Positions 38,991-46,539 of a stretch of DNA of 59,193 nucleotides are shown piece after piece. Within the stretch, counting starts at the first letter, position 1; every line of letters begins with the position of its first letter. The notes below the pieces were generated by a model, which was not told where the DNA came from, did not search any database, and worked only from the letters and a program-made list of their open reading frames with translations. The stretch covers positions 1 to 59,193 of the forward strand of contig CADDZQ010000001.1 of the NCBI GenBank assembly GCA_902812505.1. Direction: 5' to 3'. A program made the position numbers and the translations under genes. Source of the stretch: an archaeon. GTDB lineage: Archaea; Thermoproteota; Thermoprotei_A; Marsarchaeales; Marsarchaeaceae.

Positions 38991-39011
38991 CAGTTCGAGT
39001 GAGGGGGTGGC

Positions 39012-39347
39012 TTACTTACTAAGTCTTCGGAGACGCTGCCAGAGACCCTCATACTCCTCTTCTATTTTTGCTAGAAGTACGCCGTGATTATCCGAGCCAT
39101 CGCTTCGTTCCTGCGAGCGTAGTTGATAGTCCATAAAAACAGTTATGTAATGTTCCCCTAGGACTGAGACTGAGAGCCATAGCTCGGCTACCTTGCCATA
39201 ATCGTCTATTAGGGTTTTTTTGGTGAATACTAAGTTTGGCTTAATATCCACCACCTGGTAGCCGAGGCTCTTGATATATTCCACAGTGAAGTCGAAAACT
39301 TCTTGAACGGATGGGCCTTCTACTGTCAACTGCTTTGAAAGCTGCAT
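39012..39347 (-). CDS. Uncharacterised 111-aa protein
   Basis: Not recognised. 111 aa, no membrane segment or metal motif. An alpha/beta pattern is apparent: FDFTVEYIKSLGYQVVD helix, then beta strands (PNLVFTKKTL; AELWLSVSVLGEHYITVFMDYQL), and a C-terminal helix rich in Glu/Arg. The layout (helix, strand, strand, strand, helix) suggests a small single-domain cytoplasmic protein. Codon use resembles the neighbours. Start ATG 39347; no gene shares its strand nearby. Confidence 0.6.
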   Translation of the reverse strand: MQLSKQLTVEGPSVQEVFDFTVEYIKSLGYQVVDIKPNLVFTKKTLIDDYGKVAELWLSVSVLGEHYITVFMDYQLRSQERSDGSDNHGVLLAKIEEEYEGLWQRLRRLSK

Positions 39348-39489
39348 TCCTAGAAGGAATATTACGAATTTGTTTTTAGGTGTGTCGGATTTATTTTACG
39401 TCTTCATGTTTCCTCATGTACACAAAAATAATACTGGAAAGTTTGGGATAGCTAAAATACACCTGCACCATTGATATGCTGCAGCACTT

Positions 39490-40884
39490 ATGAAGCTATA
39501 TAACACCCTAAGCAGGAGCGTTGAAGAACTAACCATTAACGGAGGTCCAATAAGAATCTACGTTTGCGGACTAACACCGCAAAGCCATATCCACGTTGGC
39601 CACACTAGAACGTTTGTTGTGTTCGATGTGTTACGCCGGTTCCTAGAATACAGTGGTCATAAGGTGATACACGTCCAGAACTTTACAGATATAGACGACA
39701 AAATCATCGCAAAGGCAAAGGAGCTTGGAATCCAGCCGAGTGAGGTTGCCGAAAAATACATTCAAGAATATTTTGAGGTTATGGACAAGCTCCACGTGCT
39801 GAGAGCCCACTACTATCCACGTGTAACCCAGAACATACCCGAGATAATCGATTTTGTAAACGGACTAATAGACCGGGGATACGCATATGTGAGTGACGGC
39901 GACGTTTACTTTGAGGTGAGAAAGTTTAAGGACTACGGTAAGCTTTCACACCAAAAAGTTGATGAGCTGATAGCGGGTGCGAGGGTTGAACCATCTGAGA
40001 AAAAACGCAACCCAGAGGACTTCGCGTTATGGAAGTCGGTTTCTCCGAGTGAGATAGGGTGGCCGAGTCCTTGGGGTAAGGGTAGACCGGGATGGCACAT
40101 AGAGTGCAGTACTATGATTAAAAAGTATTTGGGGGACACAATTGATATCCACGGTGGGGGGCAAGACCTTATTTTCCCACACCACGAGAATGAGTCGGCT
40201 CAAAGTGAGGCGCTCACAGGTAAACCACTCGCCCACCACTGGGTTCACGTTGGCTGGGTCACTATGGGTAAAGTTAAGATGTCGAAGAGTGTGGGTAACG
40301 TGGTAAACCTAGTAGACCTGCTTGAACGTAGAGAGCCCAATGTGGTCAGGCTAGCGCTTATCAGCACACACTACAGGGGACCACTAGAATTCGACGACAC
40401 GCTACTAGACCAAGCCGAAGCAAATCTGAAAAGAATAAGCACAGCCCTATTCAATTTACATCAAAGGGTTAAAAAAGATGCAGTGGACCGTGGCGAGCGC
40501 TTAAAACCCAGTCCTAAAGAGGTGTTAGACCAGTTTTTAGTAAGTCTCGGAGAGGACCTCGACACACCGAGGGCGCTCGGGATACTATTCGAATTCATCA
40601 GAACTATTAACAACGCCCTCTCATCTGACACGCTCACAAAACCTGATGCTCTAAGTGCATTAGAGACGTTAAACCAAATGCTAGGCATCCTAGGATTGGA
40701 GTTTAAGAAGCCTAGTGTAGACCTAAACACGGAGAAGCTTATTGAACTAATACTTCAGCTCCGCGAGGAGGCACGTATGAGGAGGGACTACGCAACAGCG
40801 GATAAAATAAGACTCAAACTTGCTGAGCTTGGAATAATTGTGGAGGACACGAAGGACGGGCCAAGATGGCGAGCCAAGCAGTAA
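39490..40884 (+). CDS. cysS: Cysteinyl-tRNA synthetase
   Basis: 464 aa class I synthetase. YVCGLTPQSHIHVGHTRTFV near residue 24 carries the zinc Cys and the HIGH motif (HVGH); WHIECSTMIKKYLGDTIDIHGGG near 205 and FPHHENESAQSEA supply the remaining zinc ligands; KMSKS is exact in VKMSKSVGN near 265. Start ATG 39490. Presence of CysRS means Cys-tRNA is made directly, so O-phosphoserine made by the neighbouring serine genes would serve free serine/cysteine synthesis instead of SepRS. Confidence 0.95.
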   Translation: MKLYNTLSRSVEELTINGGPIRIYVCGLTPQSHIHVGHTRTFVVFDVLRRFLEYSGHKVIHVQNFTDIDDKIIAKAKELGIQPSEVAEKYIQEYFEVMDKLHVLRAHYYPRVTQNIPEIIDFVNGLIDRGYAYVSDGDVYFEVRKFKDYGKLSHQKVDELIAGARVEPSEKKRNPEDFALWKSVSPSEIGWPSPWGKGRPGWHIECSTMIKKYLGDTIDIHGGGQDLIFPHHENESAQSEALTGKPLAHHWVHVGWVTMGKVKMSKSVGNVVNLVDLLERREPNVVRLALISTHYRGPLEFDDTLLDQAEANLKRISTALFNLHQRVKKDAVDRGERLKPSPKEVLDQFLVSLGEDLDTPRALGILFEFIRTINNALSSDTLTKPDALSALETLNQMLGILGLEFKKPSVDLNTEKLIELILQLREEARMRRDYATADKIRLKLAELGIIVEDTKDGPRWRAKQ

Positions 40885-40946
40885 GAATTATGTGGCTAAA
40901 GTTCTCTGTTTAATTGTGAGTAGTACCAATAATTTTCGAACCACTT

Positions 40947-41050
40947 GTGAGCTATCCCGCCCTTCGCTATAGACCCAAAATTCGTATGTAAGAAACAATC
41001 AGCTTCAGGCGCGATTTTGGATCTACCGTAAAGGGCGAGGTCTTGGAAAA
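40947..41050 (+). repeat. IS200/IS605-like palindromic element, copy C
   Basis: About 104 bp: GTGAGCTATCCCGCCC at the left, ATAGACCCAAAATTCGTATG, central AACAATCAGCTTCAGGCGCG, ATTTTGGATCTACCGTAAAG, right end GGGCGAGGTCTTGGAAAAG. The halves are inverted repeats (ACCCAAAATTCG against CGATTTTGGATCT). Full-length copy, 3' of cysS. Confidence 0.6.
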
Positions 41051-41219
41051 GATCTAACACACTTTAATAGTGGCTGATTATTATGTATGTATGTAGTCAT
41101 CCTACTATACTGCATATGTATTGTTTTCATTATGAGTCTATGTTAGAGGTCCTCGGAACATTGATTTCGGGTTTGAAATACGCTTATTTTATACTTCGAT
41201 TAATGTTTTTTGAGGCTAC
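41051..41219. other. Promoter region of serine cluster
   Basis: A/T-rich. GCTTATTTTATAC near 41180-41192 is a good TATA candidate about 30-35 nt before ATG 41220. A GTATGTATGTAG direct repeat occurs near 41080-41095. No gene seen. Confidence 0.4.
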
Positions 41220-42356
41220 ATGAAAAATGAAGAGCTTGTGATGCTTCCCGGGCCGGTTAATGTGGACCACAGAGTCCTACTCTCGATGGCTACAGCCATG
41301 TTCAACCACCGGGGGCCAAAATTCAACAAGTTATTCGTGGACGTTAAGGAGAAATTAAGGAAGGTTTTGAACACAGCTGGTGAGGTGTACTTTATAACGG
41401 GTTCTGGTACGGCCGGAAACGAGTTCGCGGTCTCCAATCTTGTTGCGCCCGGTGATAAGGTCGTGGTGTGCACCAACGGATACTTCGCGGATAGACTGCG
41501 CGACACGTTTAAGGTGTATGGTGCGAACGTTGTGGAGGTTAAATCGGAGTGGAGTAGGGGTGTGGACCTAGAGGCCTTGAAGAGTAGTGTGGATGGGGCT
41601 GCAATCGTAGCTATGGTGTTTAATGAGACAAGCACTGGCGTTCTCAATCAGGTTAGAGAGGTTGCTCGAATCGCGCGGAAGGCGGGTTCCCTCTGCTTTG
41701 TGGATAATGTTTCTGGGATAGGTAACGAGTATGAGATGGATCCGTGGGGTATAGATGTTACCGTGACAGCAACACAGAAGGGGTTGGCTACGCCTCCTGG
41801 GGCTGCGTTCGTGGCCATGTCTGATAAGGCTAGAGAGAAGGCGGCTAAGACGCCCAAGCGTTCATTCTACTTTAACATTGAGTTGTTTGATAAGGCAGCC
41901 GAAGACCACTCGACACCGGCAACCCCTGCGATAAGTGTGATCCACGCGCTGAACACTTCACTAGACCAGATCCTTGAAGAGGGGGTTGAGAAGTTCGTTG
42001 TAAGGCATAGTGTCAACGCGGAGGCATTTCGTAGAGGAATCGCGGCGATGGGCTTGGACCTCTTCCCGGAGAGAGGGTTAGCATCAAACACGGTCTCAGC
42101 CATCAAGATTGAAGGTAAAGCCAGACTTGTGGCGAACACAATGCGTGATAGGTTTGAGGTAATTGTGAGTGCTGGGCTCGGAAAGTATAGGGATGATGTA
42201 CTAAGGGTGGGCCATATGGGTCGCGTGGATATGAAGGATATCGTAACAACGCTTTCGGCGCTTGAGCTAAGCCTTAAAGAGGTTGGTGTAGGTAAAACCC
42301 GCCTCGGCGAAGGCGTTAGTGCCGCACTAGAATACTACTCCATGAACACTATTTAA
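41220..42356 (+). CDS. Class V aminotransferase (alanine-glyoxylate/serine-pyruvate type)
   Basis: 378 aa PLP enzyme. N-terminal LPGPVNVDHRVLLSM is the AGT/SGAT signature; FITGSGTAGNEFAVSNL binds PLP phosphate; DNVSGIGNEYEMDPWGIDV holds the cofactor Asp near residue 160; the Schiff-base Lys is in TATQKGLATPPG near 187. Such enzymes make glycine from glyoxylate, or interconvert serine and hydroxypyruvate, or in archaea act as phosphoserine/serine aminotransferase. Directly upstream of serA, which favours a serine role: 3-phosphohydroxypyruvate or hydroxypyruvate amination. Confidence 0.85.
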   Translation: MKNEELVMLPGPVNVDHRVLLSMATAMFNHRGPKFNKLFVDVKEKLRKVLNTAGEVYFITGSGTAGNEFAVSNLVAPGDKVVVCTNGYFADRLRDTFKVYGANVVEVKSEWSRGVDLEALKSSVDGAAIVAMVFNETSTGVLNQVREVARIARKAGSLCFVDNVSGIGNEYEMDPWGIDVTVTATQKGLATPPGAAFVAMSDKAREKAAKTPKRSFYFNIELFDKAAEDHSTPATPAISVIHALNTSLDQILEEGVEKFVVRHSVNAEAFRRGIAAMGLDLFPERGLASNTVSAIKIEGKARLVANTMRDRFEVIVSAGLGKYRDDVLRVGHMGRVDMKDIVTTLSALELSLKEVGVGKTRLGEGVSAALEYYSMNTI

Positions 42357-42366
42357 GGTGTATTAC

Positions 42367-43266
42367 ATGAAGATAGTTGTTTGCGATGCAATAGATGCCG
42401 AAGCAATTAAAGCTCTAAGCAAAAATCACCAAGTGATTGATAAGTCAAAAGCTAGCAGACAAGAGCTGCTGGACGCTATAGTGGACGCCGACTGTGTCAT
42501 AGTGCGCAGCAGAACCAGAGTGGACCGTGAGTTTTTCGAAAGAGCCCCCAAGCTTAAGATCGTCGCTAGGGCTGGTGTGGGCTTAGACAACGTGGATGTC
42601 TCCGAGGCTAATAAGAGGGGGATTAAGTTGCTCAACACCCCTGAAGCACCAACTAACGCGGCGGCTGAGCTAACAATTGGGCTGCTCATAACCCTTTTCA
42701 GGGGTATAGCGAGAGGTGACAGGGGTATCCGTAGGGGAGAGTGGCTTAAAAACGAGCTACTTGGGGAAGAGCTTGCTGGTAAGACGCTTGGAATCATCGG
42801 TTACGGTAGAATCGGTCGTCAGGTGGCCAAACTGGCTTCCTGCCTAGGTATGCGTGTGTTGGCCTGGGATATACTGGGTGAATCCATAAGCTACGCTCCA
42901 GCTTCCTATGTTAAACTTGAAGAATTACTCAGCCAAGCTGACGCGGTAACACTGCATGTACCACTTTCACCAGAAACCAGAGGGTTCTTCAACGCTGATA
43001 TGTTCTCCAAACTCAAACATGGCGCCTACCTAGTCAACGCGTCGAGGGGTGAAGTGGTGGATGAAGACGCCCTCTATAAGGCGCTTAAAGATGGTAGAAT
43101 TAGGGGAGCAGCGCTCGACGTTTACTCTCGCGAGCCATACTCGGGGCCGCTCACCCAGCTTGAAAACGTGGTCTTAACACCCCACATAGGGGCAAACACC
43201 AGGGAGGCTCAGAGGAAAGCCGCACTCCAACTCGTTGAGCTTATTACCCGTGAGCCAGGCGGGTAA
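42367..43266 (+). CDS. serA: D-3-phosphoglycerate dehydrogenase
   Basis: 299 aa from ATG 42367, with AAGGTG upstream; an in-frame GTG is at 42358. D-2-hydroxyacid dehydrogenase fold: VIVRSRTRV, ARAGVGLDNVD near residue 73, Rossmann LGIIGYGRIGRQVA near 140, catalytic Arg in NASRGEVVDEDAL, Glu and His in LENVVLTPHIGANT near 275. It lacks the C-terminal ACT domain of long PGDH forms, so feedback control by serine is not expected through that route. First step of the phosphorylated serine pathway; spaced 10 nt from the aminotransferase gene and 6 nt from the next. Confidence 0.88.
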   Translation: MKIVVCDAIDAEAIKALSKNHQVIDKSKASRQELLDAIVDADCVIVRSRTRVDREFFERAPKLKIVARAGVGLDNVDVSEANKRGIKLLNTPEAPTNAAAELTIGLLITLFRGIARGDRGIRRGEWLKNELLGEELAGKTLGIIGYGRIGRQVAKLASCLGMRVLAWDILGESISYAPASYVKLEELLSQADAVTLHVPLSPETRGFFNADMFSKLKHGAYLVNASRGEVVDEDALYKALKDGRIRGAALDVYSREPYSGPLTQLENVVLTPHIGANTREAQRKAALQLVELITREPGG

Positions 43267-43272
43267 GTTGTA

Positions 43273-44082
43273 TTGTGCCCAACCCTAAACGTAAATGTTG
43301 GGGATAAAAAAGTTGAACTCGGCTTTAGCCTACTACAAGTTGATTGGTTAAAGCCGCACGAGGAAATAGTTTACTCAAACTATAAGGAGCTGTACGACAT
43401 CATAAGTAGAAGCCAAGTTTTCCTTAACCCAATCATAGTGGATATTTCGAGCTGGACCGTACTCGACGGTATGCACAGACTCGCGGTTGCTAAGTCGCTA
43501 GGTTTAAGATATGTGCCAGCCATGACCGTAGATTACCTCTCCGACAGTATCAGGGTTGACGTGTGGACCAAGGGTTACAAAGGGGACGTGGGCAGGGCGT
43601 TAAGGCTTCTGGTTGACATGGGTCTCAGGGAGACGGATAGGGGAGACTGCCTAATAGTCAGTCAGAACGTAACCGTGGGTTTTGAGATTCCAGCTCAAAG
43701 TATAGTATTGAAATATGAGTTACTGCGTCGCATCCTAAAACGGCTCCGAGACGTGTTCGGTGAGCCTACCGTCACAACTAGGGGAACCATACCAAACAGC
43801 GGCGAATTCCACATAGTGCCGCCAAAGCTCTCTAAGAAGGACGTTGTCGAAGCGGGCATGAAACACACGCTATTCCCACCAAAGACAACCAGGCACATCT
43901 TAAAAGCAAGGATAGTTGAAGCACCAGTACCGATCTCGCTACTTAAGCAAAGAGCCACTTTTGAAACCGTCGAAAAAGAATTCCTACAGTGTACTAGTAT
44001 TAGAAACATAAAGACACTCGACGGAAAGGCAGTGTACAAGGATAAATACTATGACGATGACAAAATCATAATCCTAGGTTGA
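43273..44082 (+). CDS. ParB/Srx-fold protein, probable free serine kinase (SerK-like)
   Basis: 269 aa. The N-terminal ParB-like domain reads DWLKPHEEIVYSNYKELYDII and then WTVLDGMHRLAVAKSLGL near residue 55; the DGxHR box is the family signature of SerK, the ADP-dependent serine kinase described in Thermococcus, rather than of chromosome-partition ParB. No helix-turn-helix DNA-binding domain follows. Placement right after serA and an aminotransferase supports a serine/O-phosphoserine role. The TTG 43273 start is uncertain. Alternative: another nucleotide-using ParB-fold protein. Confidence 0.6.
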   Translation: MCPTLNVNVGDKKVELGFSLLQVDWLKPHEEIVYSNYKELYDIISRSQVFLNPIIVDISSWTVLDGMHRLAVAKSLGLRYVPAMTVDYLSDSIRVDVWTKGYKGDVGRALRLLVDMGLRETDRGDCLIVSQNVTVGFEIPAQSIVLKYELLRRILKRLRDVFGEPTVTTRGTIPNSGEFHIVPPKLSKKDVVEAGMKHTLFPPKTTRHILKARIVEAPVPISLLKQRATFETVEKEFLQCTSIRNIKTLDGKAVYKDKYYDDDKIIILG

Positions 44083-44092
44083 CATCAAAGCC

Positions 44093-44392
44093 CTAATAGT
44101 TTTCCTCGATGAATTCAAGCCACGACGAGTAGGCGTATAGGGCGTCATCAGGATTCTTTGTGATGAGCCTATCTCCCTCGTCAACCTGCACCCTATCGAA
44201 AACAACTTTTTCACCCACCAGTCTACCGTGGAAAATAACCCTAGCCGGCTCTCCGCGTGAGTGCGACTCGGCCTCAGGGAAATCGGCTGTAAAAACCAAG
44301 TCAACACTATCATGGACGCGGGAAACCTGATACAACGAATTGCCCGCAACATATCTCAGCAATTTATTGTAGGTAACCTCTAATTTATCCAC
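44093..44392 (-). CDS. Uncharacterised 99-aa protein
   Basis: Not recognised. GTG 44392 start, 99 aa, acidic, no membrane segment. It shows a beta-rich middle (HDSVDLVFTADF; PARVIFHGRLVGEKVVFDRVQV) and an aromatic C-terminus (SSWLEFIEENY). TTTAACTTTC on the minus strand about 27 nt upstream may be a TATA box, giving a leaderless mRNA. It is convergent with the SerK-like gene, 10 nt apart. Confidence 0.6.
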   Translation of the reverse strand: MDKLEVTYNKLLRYVAGNSLYQVSRVHDSVDLVFTADFPEAESHSRGEPARVIFHGRLVGEKVVFDRVQVDEGDRLITKNPDDALYAYSSWLEFIEENY

Positions 44393-44443
44393 ATCGTTAT
44401 AAACCTCGGAAGAAAGTTAAAGAGGTTACTGGAGAACGCTTAA

Positions 44444-44596
44444 TTGACCACGAGCCAAATAGTTGTGGGATTCAAACAAACATCACCTGATACTCCAACA
44501 GGAGCAGTTCTCGTTGTGACATTTAACAGATACTTCTATAAGCTCGCCAACACAGGCACCATCTTTATTATTGAAACGGTTCATCCATCAATTTAA
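44444..44596 (+). CDS. Possible small protein (50 aa)
   Basis: TTG 44444 to TAA 44594-44596 gives 50 aa beginning MTTSQIVVGFKQ, with TGAVLVVTFNRYFYKL and GTIFIIETVHPSI. GGAG lies about 9 nt before the TTG. It fills the gap between a divergent small gene and the convergent alaX. Composition looks protein-like (beta-strand pattern), but there is no family match I recognise, so it may be chance. Confidence 0.35.
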   Translation: MTTSQIVVGFKQTSPDTPTGAVLVVTFNRYFYKLANTGTIFIIETVHPSI

Positions 44597-44607
44597 AGCT
44601 CCAAAGC

Positions 44608-45330
44608 TTAGCTGCCCTTTTCTAACACGATCTCAATTCGTTTGCTACCCGCACCCTTATTTTCGTATTTCGCGAACACTATCTTCCCGACTTCAGACGT
44701 GTTCGCCACGTGTGTTCCACCGTCCAGTTGGGCGTCGAACCCGTCTATCTCTATTATTCTAAGTGTCCCACCTGCCGGAATGTGTGCATCATCACCCAGC
44801 CTGTACAAGCTTGGATTGGCTAAAGCTTCATCCCGCTGTATAAAGCGTACTGAAACGCCTCTACGCTCGGCTACAATTCTATTGGATTCGTCCTCTAAAA
44901 CCTTAAGCTTCGACTTATCAAAACCCTTAATATCAAGGTCTATGCGCGCCCTATCAGCATATATCTGGCTACCGCTTATCTTGGCGCCGAAGAGTTTGAA
45001 CGCGACGCCGGAAACTATGTGTAGAGCTGTATGGTGACGCATGTGCGCATAGCGTAAGTCCCAATCGATCACACCCTTTACCCTTTCACCCACATTCAGC
45101 AAACCTCCCTGCACTTCGTGATAGACATCCCCATACTCCGTTTTTCCCACGCCTATTACATTGAGTGTAGGGCCATTTTCCACCATAAGCAACCCCCTAT
45201 CGGGCGGCTGGCCTCCACCTCCCGGATAGAATGCAGTCCTGCTGAGAATAATTCGCCCAGCGTCGACCGCAACCACTTCAGCCGTAAACTCTCGCAGATA
45301 GGAGTCACTCAAATAAAGTTTTTCCGTCAA
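44608..45330 (-). CDS. alaX: AlaX-type alanyl-tRNA editing protein
   Basis: Free-standing trans-editing factor that deacylates Ser- or Gly-tRNA(Ala). 240 aa, AlaX-M size, with the N-terminal beta domain (FYPGGGGQPPDRG) and the editing core. First zinc motif HHTALH near residue 98 (HxxxH). The second reads QLDGGTHV where AlaRS in this same window has EACGGTHS, so the expected Cys ligand is Asp. TTG 45330 is the likely start. An inverted repeat lies directly upstream. It complements alaS at 29470-32190. Confidence 0.9.
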   Translation of the reverse strand: MTEKLYLSDSYLREFTAEVVAVDAGRIILSRTAFYPGGGGQPPDRGLLMVENGPTLNVIGVGKTEYGDVYHEVQGGLLNVGERVKGVIDWDLRYAHMRHHTALHIVSGVAFKLFGAKISGSQIYADRARIDLDIKGFDKSKLKVLEDESNRIVAERRGVSVRFIQRDEALANPSLYRLGDDAHIPAGGTLRIIEIDGFDAQLDGGTHVANTSEVGKIVFAKYENKGAGSKRIEIVLEKGS

Positions 45331-45331
45331 C

Positions 45332-45349
45332 CTTACTCACATGAGTAAG
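45332..45349. promoter_or_regulatory. Inverted repeat at the alaX start
   Basis: CTTACTCA-CA-TGAGTAAG, two perfect 8-nt arms separated by 2 nt, ends 2 nt before the TTG of alaX. It may be a dimeric repressor site or a hairpin covering the ribosome site; no regulator is nearby. Confidence 0.4.
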
Positions 45350-45495
45350 CAACAAAACAGTAATAAAAACTTTCTATTTTTAGCGGCTACATCCAGATAA
45401 GTTGCTAACACGGTTGATTCCCACACATGAGAAGGCTCAATCTGGACACCGCTATGTTAACGATTACTGATATAACCAGAGGGAGTGGTGATCTA

Positions 45496-45570
45496 GTGTG
45501 GAATCTAGTTGTTTATATAGTTATTCTTATTATTCTCATAAATAAACTAAAAAGCAGGTTTGTATCATGA
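45496..45570 (+). CDS. Possible 24-aa membrane peptide
   Basis: GTG 45496 to TGA 45568-45570, product reading MWNLVVYIVILIILINKLKS at its start: one hydrophobic helix followed by a basic end. GAGTGGTGAT lies just upstream as a ribosome site. Such single-helix peptides are hard to prove from sequence alone. It is convergent with the broken signal peptidase gene. Confidence 0.25.
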   Translation: MWNLVVYIVILIILINKLKSRFVS

Positions 45571-45574
45571 GCGC

Positions 45575-46107
45575 CTACCCGTGCTGCGCTGGAACACTCC
45601 TTCTTACTTTATGGGGTGGTCTAGTGGCGTTAAGGGCCACAACGACCACTAAGAGGACGATTAACACGGCGTGGTCAACCGTCGTTTTAAGGTAGAGTCC
45701 TAGGTATCCTTGGAGAGGAGCCACAAATATTACTCTACCAAGAACCCTGTTTGGAGGTATACCTGTGGGGGCTCGTATCCAGCCGCGTTGTCGGCCACTG
45801 GGTTGTTATCCCCTTTGGTTATATAGCCCACTATGCCATCCGTAGCATTAACGTTCACGGCCACTATACGATGCACCATGAGTTCATAGTTGAGTAATTG
45901 ATTTGTGCTACGGTAGACTATTACTTGGTCCACCCTATATTGTTGGTGGCCAATGCTGACCTGCACTACTAGAAGGTCTCCTCACGTGAGGGTTGGAAGC
46001 ATGCTATAGCTAGTCACCGCTGCGAGAAACACGTGTGAAACCACTACGAACCCTACGAGGATAATGGCTGCGCAGAGAAAAGCAGTCAAAGCAACGTTTA
46101 AAGTCAA
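45575..46107 (-). pseudogene. Signal peptidase I, disrupted by stop codon and frameshift
   Basis: Starting at TTG 46107, 15 nt after tRNA-Gly, the frame gives a membrane anchor (TAFLCAAIILVGFVVVSHVF) and the catalytic TSYSMLPTLT; an in-frame TGA (45982-45984) follows at once. The same frame resumes GDLLVVQVSIGHQQYRVDQ, then VHRIVAVN (catalytic His of the archaeal/ER type) and GYITKGDNNPVADN (Asp box). Near 45740-45750 the frame must shift to read VLGRVIFVAPLQGYLGLYL, then a second membrane helix, ending at TAG 45575-45577. Two lesions point to a pseudogene; the organism presumably has another copy. Recoding or sequencing error are alternatives. Confidence 0.75.
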
Positions 46108-46121
46108 ACCAGATTGAGGGA

Positions 46122-46196
46122 TGCGGTCGCCGGGATTTGAACCCGGGTCGTTGGCGCGGGGGGCCAACGTCCTAGACCAGACTAGACGACGACCGC
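46122..46196 (-). tRNA. tRNA-Gly (CCC) with C33
   Basis: Minus strand: acceptor GCGGTCG/CGACCGC, discriminator A (46122); anticodon stem TTGGC/GCCAA with loop CCCCCGC, anticodon CCC; T arm CCGGG-TTCAAAT-CCCGG. 75 nt, no intron. Position 33, nearly always U, is C here. Confidence 0.9.
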
Positions 46197-46539
46197 CCAT
46201 GTGGAACGAGGGGATTAGGCCACTTAGCCCTCTAGGTACACGCTGGCGTGGACGGCCAAGTCCCCTACGTATCATGTGTAGAGAGGATGATGGAAAGAAA
46301 TATACTTTTCGACCACCCCTCGATGATTATATTCCAGTGACAGACGATTATTAACAATCACAAAGTAAACTGTCTACCCATCAAGATATCCTCCTGCGGG
46401 GTGGCTAGGTAAGATTCTCTCATGCGTGGACGTTAAAGCCTGGCCATCACATATCAGGGTACCAAGTATGGCACAGCGGGAGATATTTGTGCGGAATCGT
46501 GGCCGTTTGGTTTATGTTTAGGGTTCCGGGTGGGTAGAT
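46197..46539. other. Intergenic region upstream of the deacetylase gene
   Basis: Between tRNA-Gly (-) and the deacetylase gene (+). It has no ORF with family features; the long minus-strand frame here only reads through the tRNA. GGTTTATGTTTAG near 46510-46522 could be a promoter element, and GGGTGGGTAG is the ribosome site for ATG 46540. Nothing else is identified. Confidence 0.4.

Noticed and set aside
43273-44082. Chromosome-partition ParB
   Set aside because: No helix-turn-helix domain and no ParA partner nearby; the DGxHR box and serine-gene context fit SerK better.
45982-46275. 97-codon minus-strand ORF taken as one gene
   Set aside because: Its first half reads through tRNA-Gly. Only the part from about 46107 is the start of the broken signal peptidase gene.
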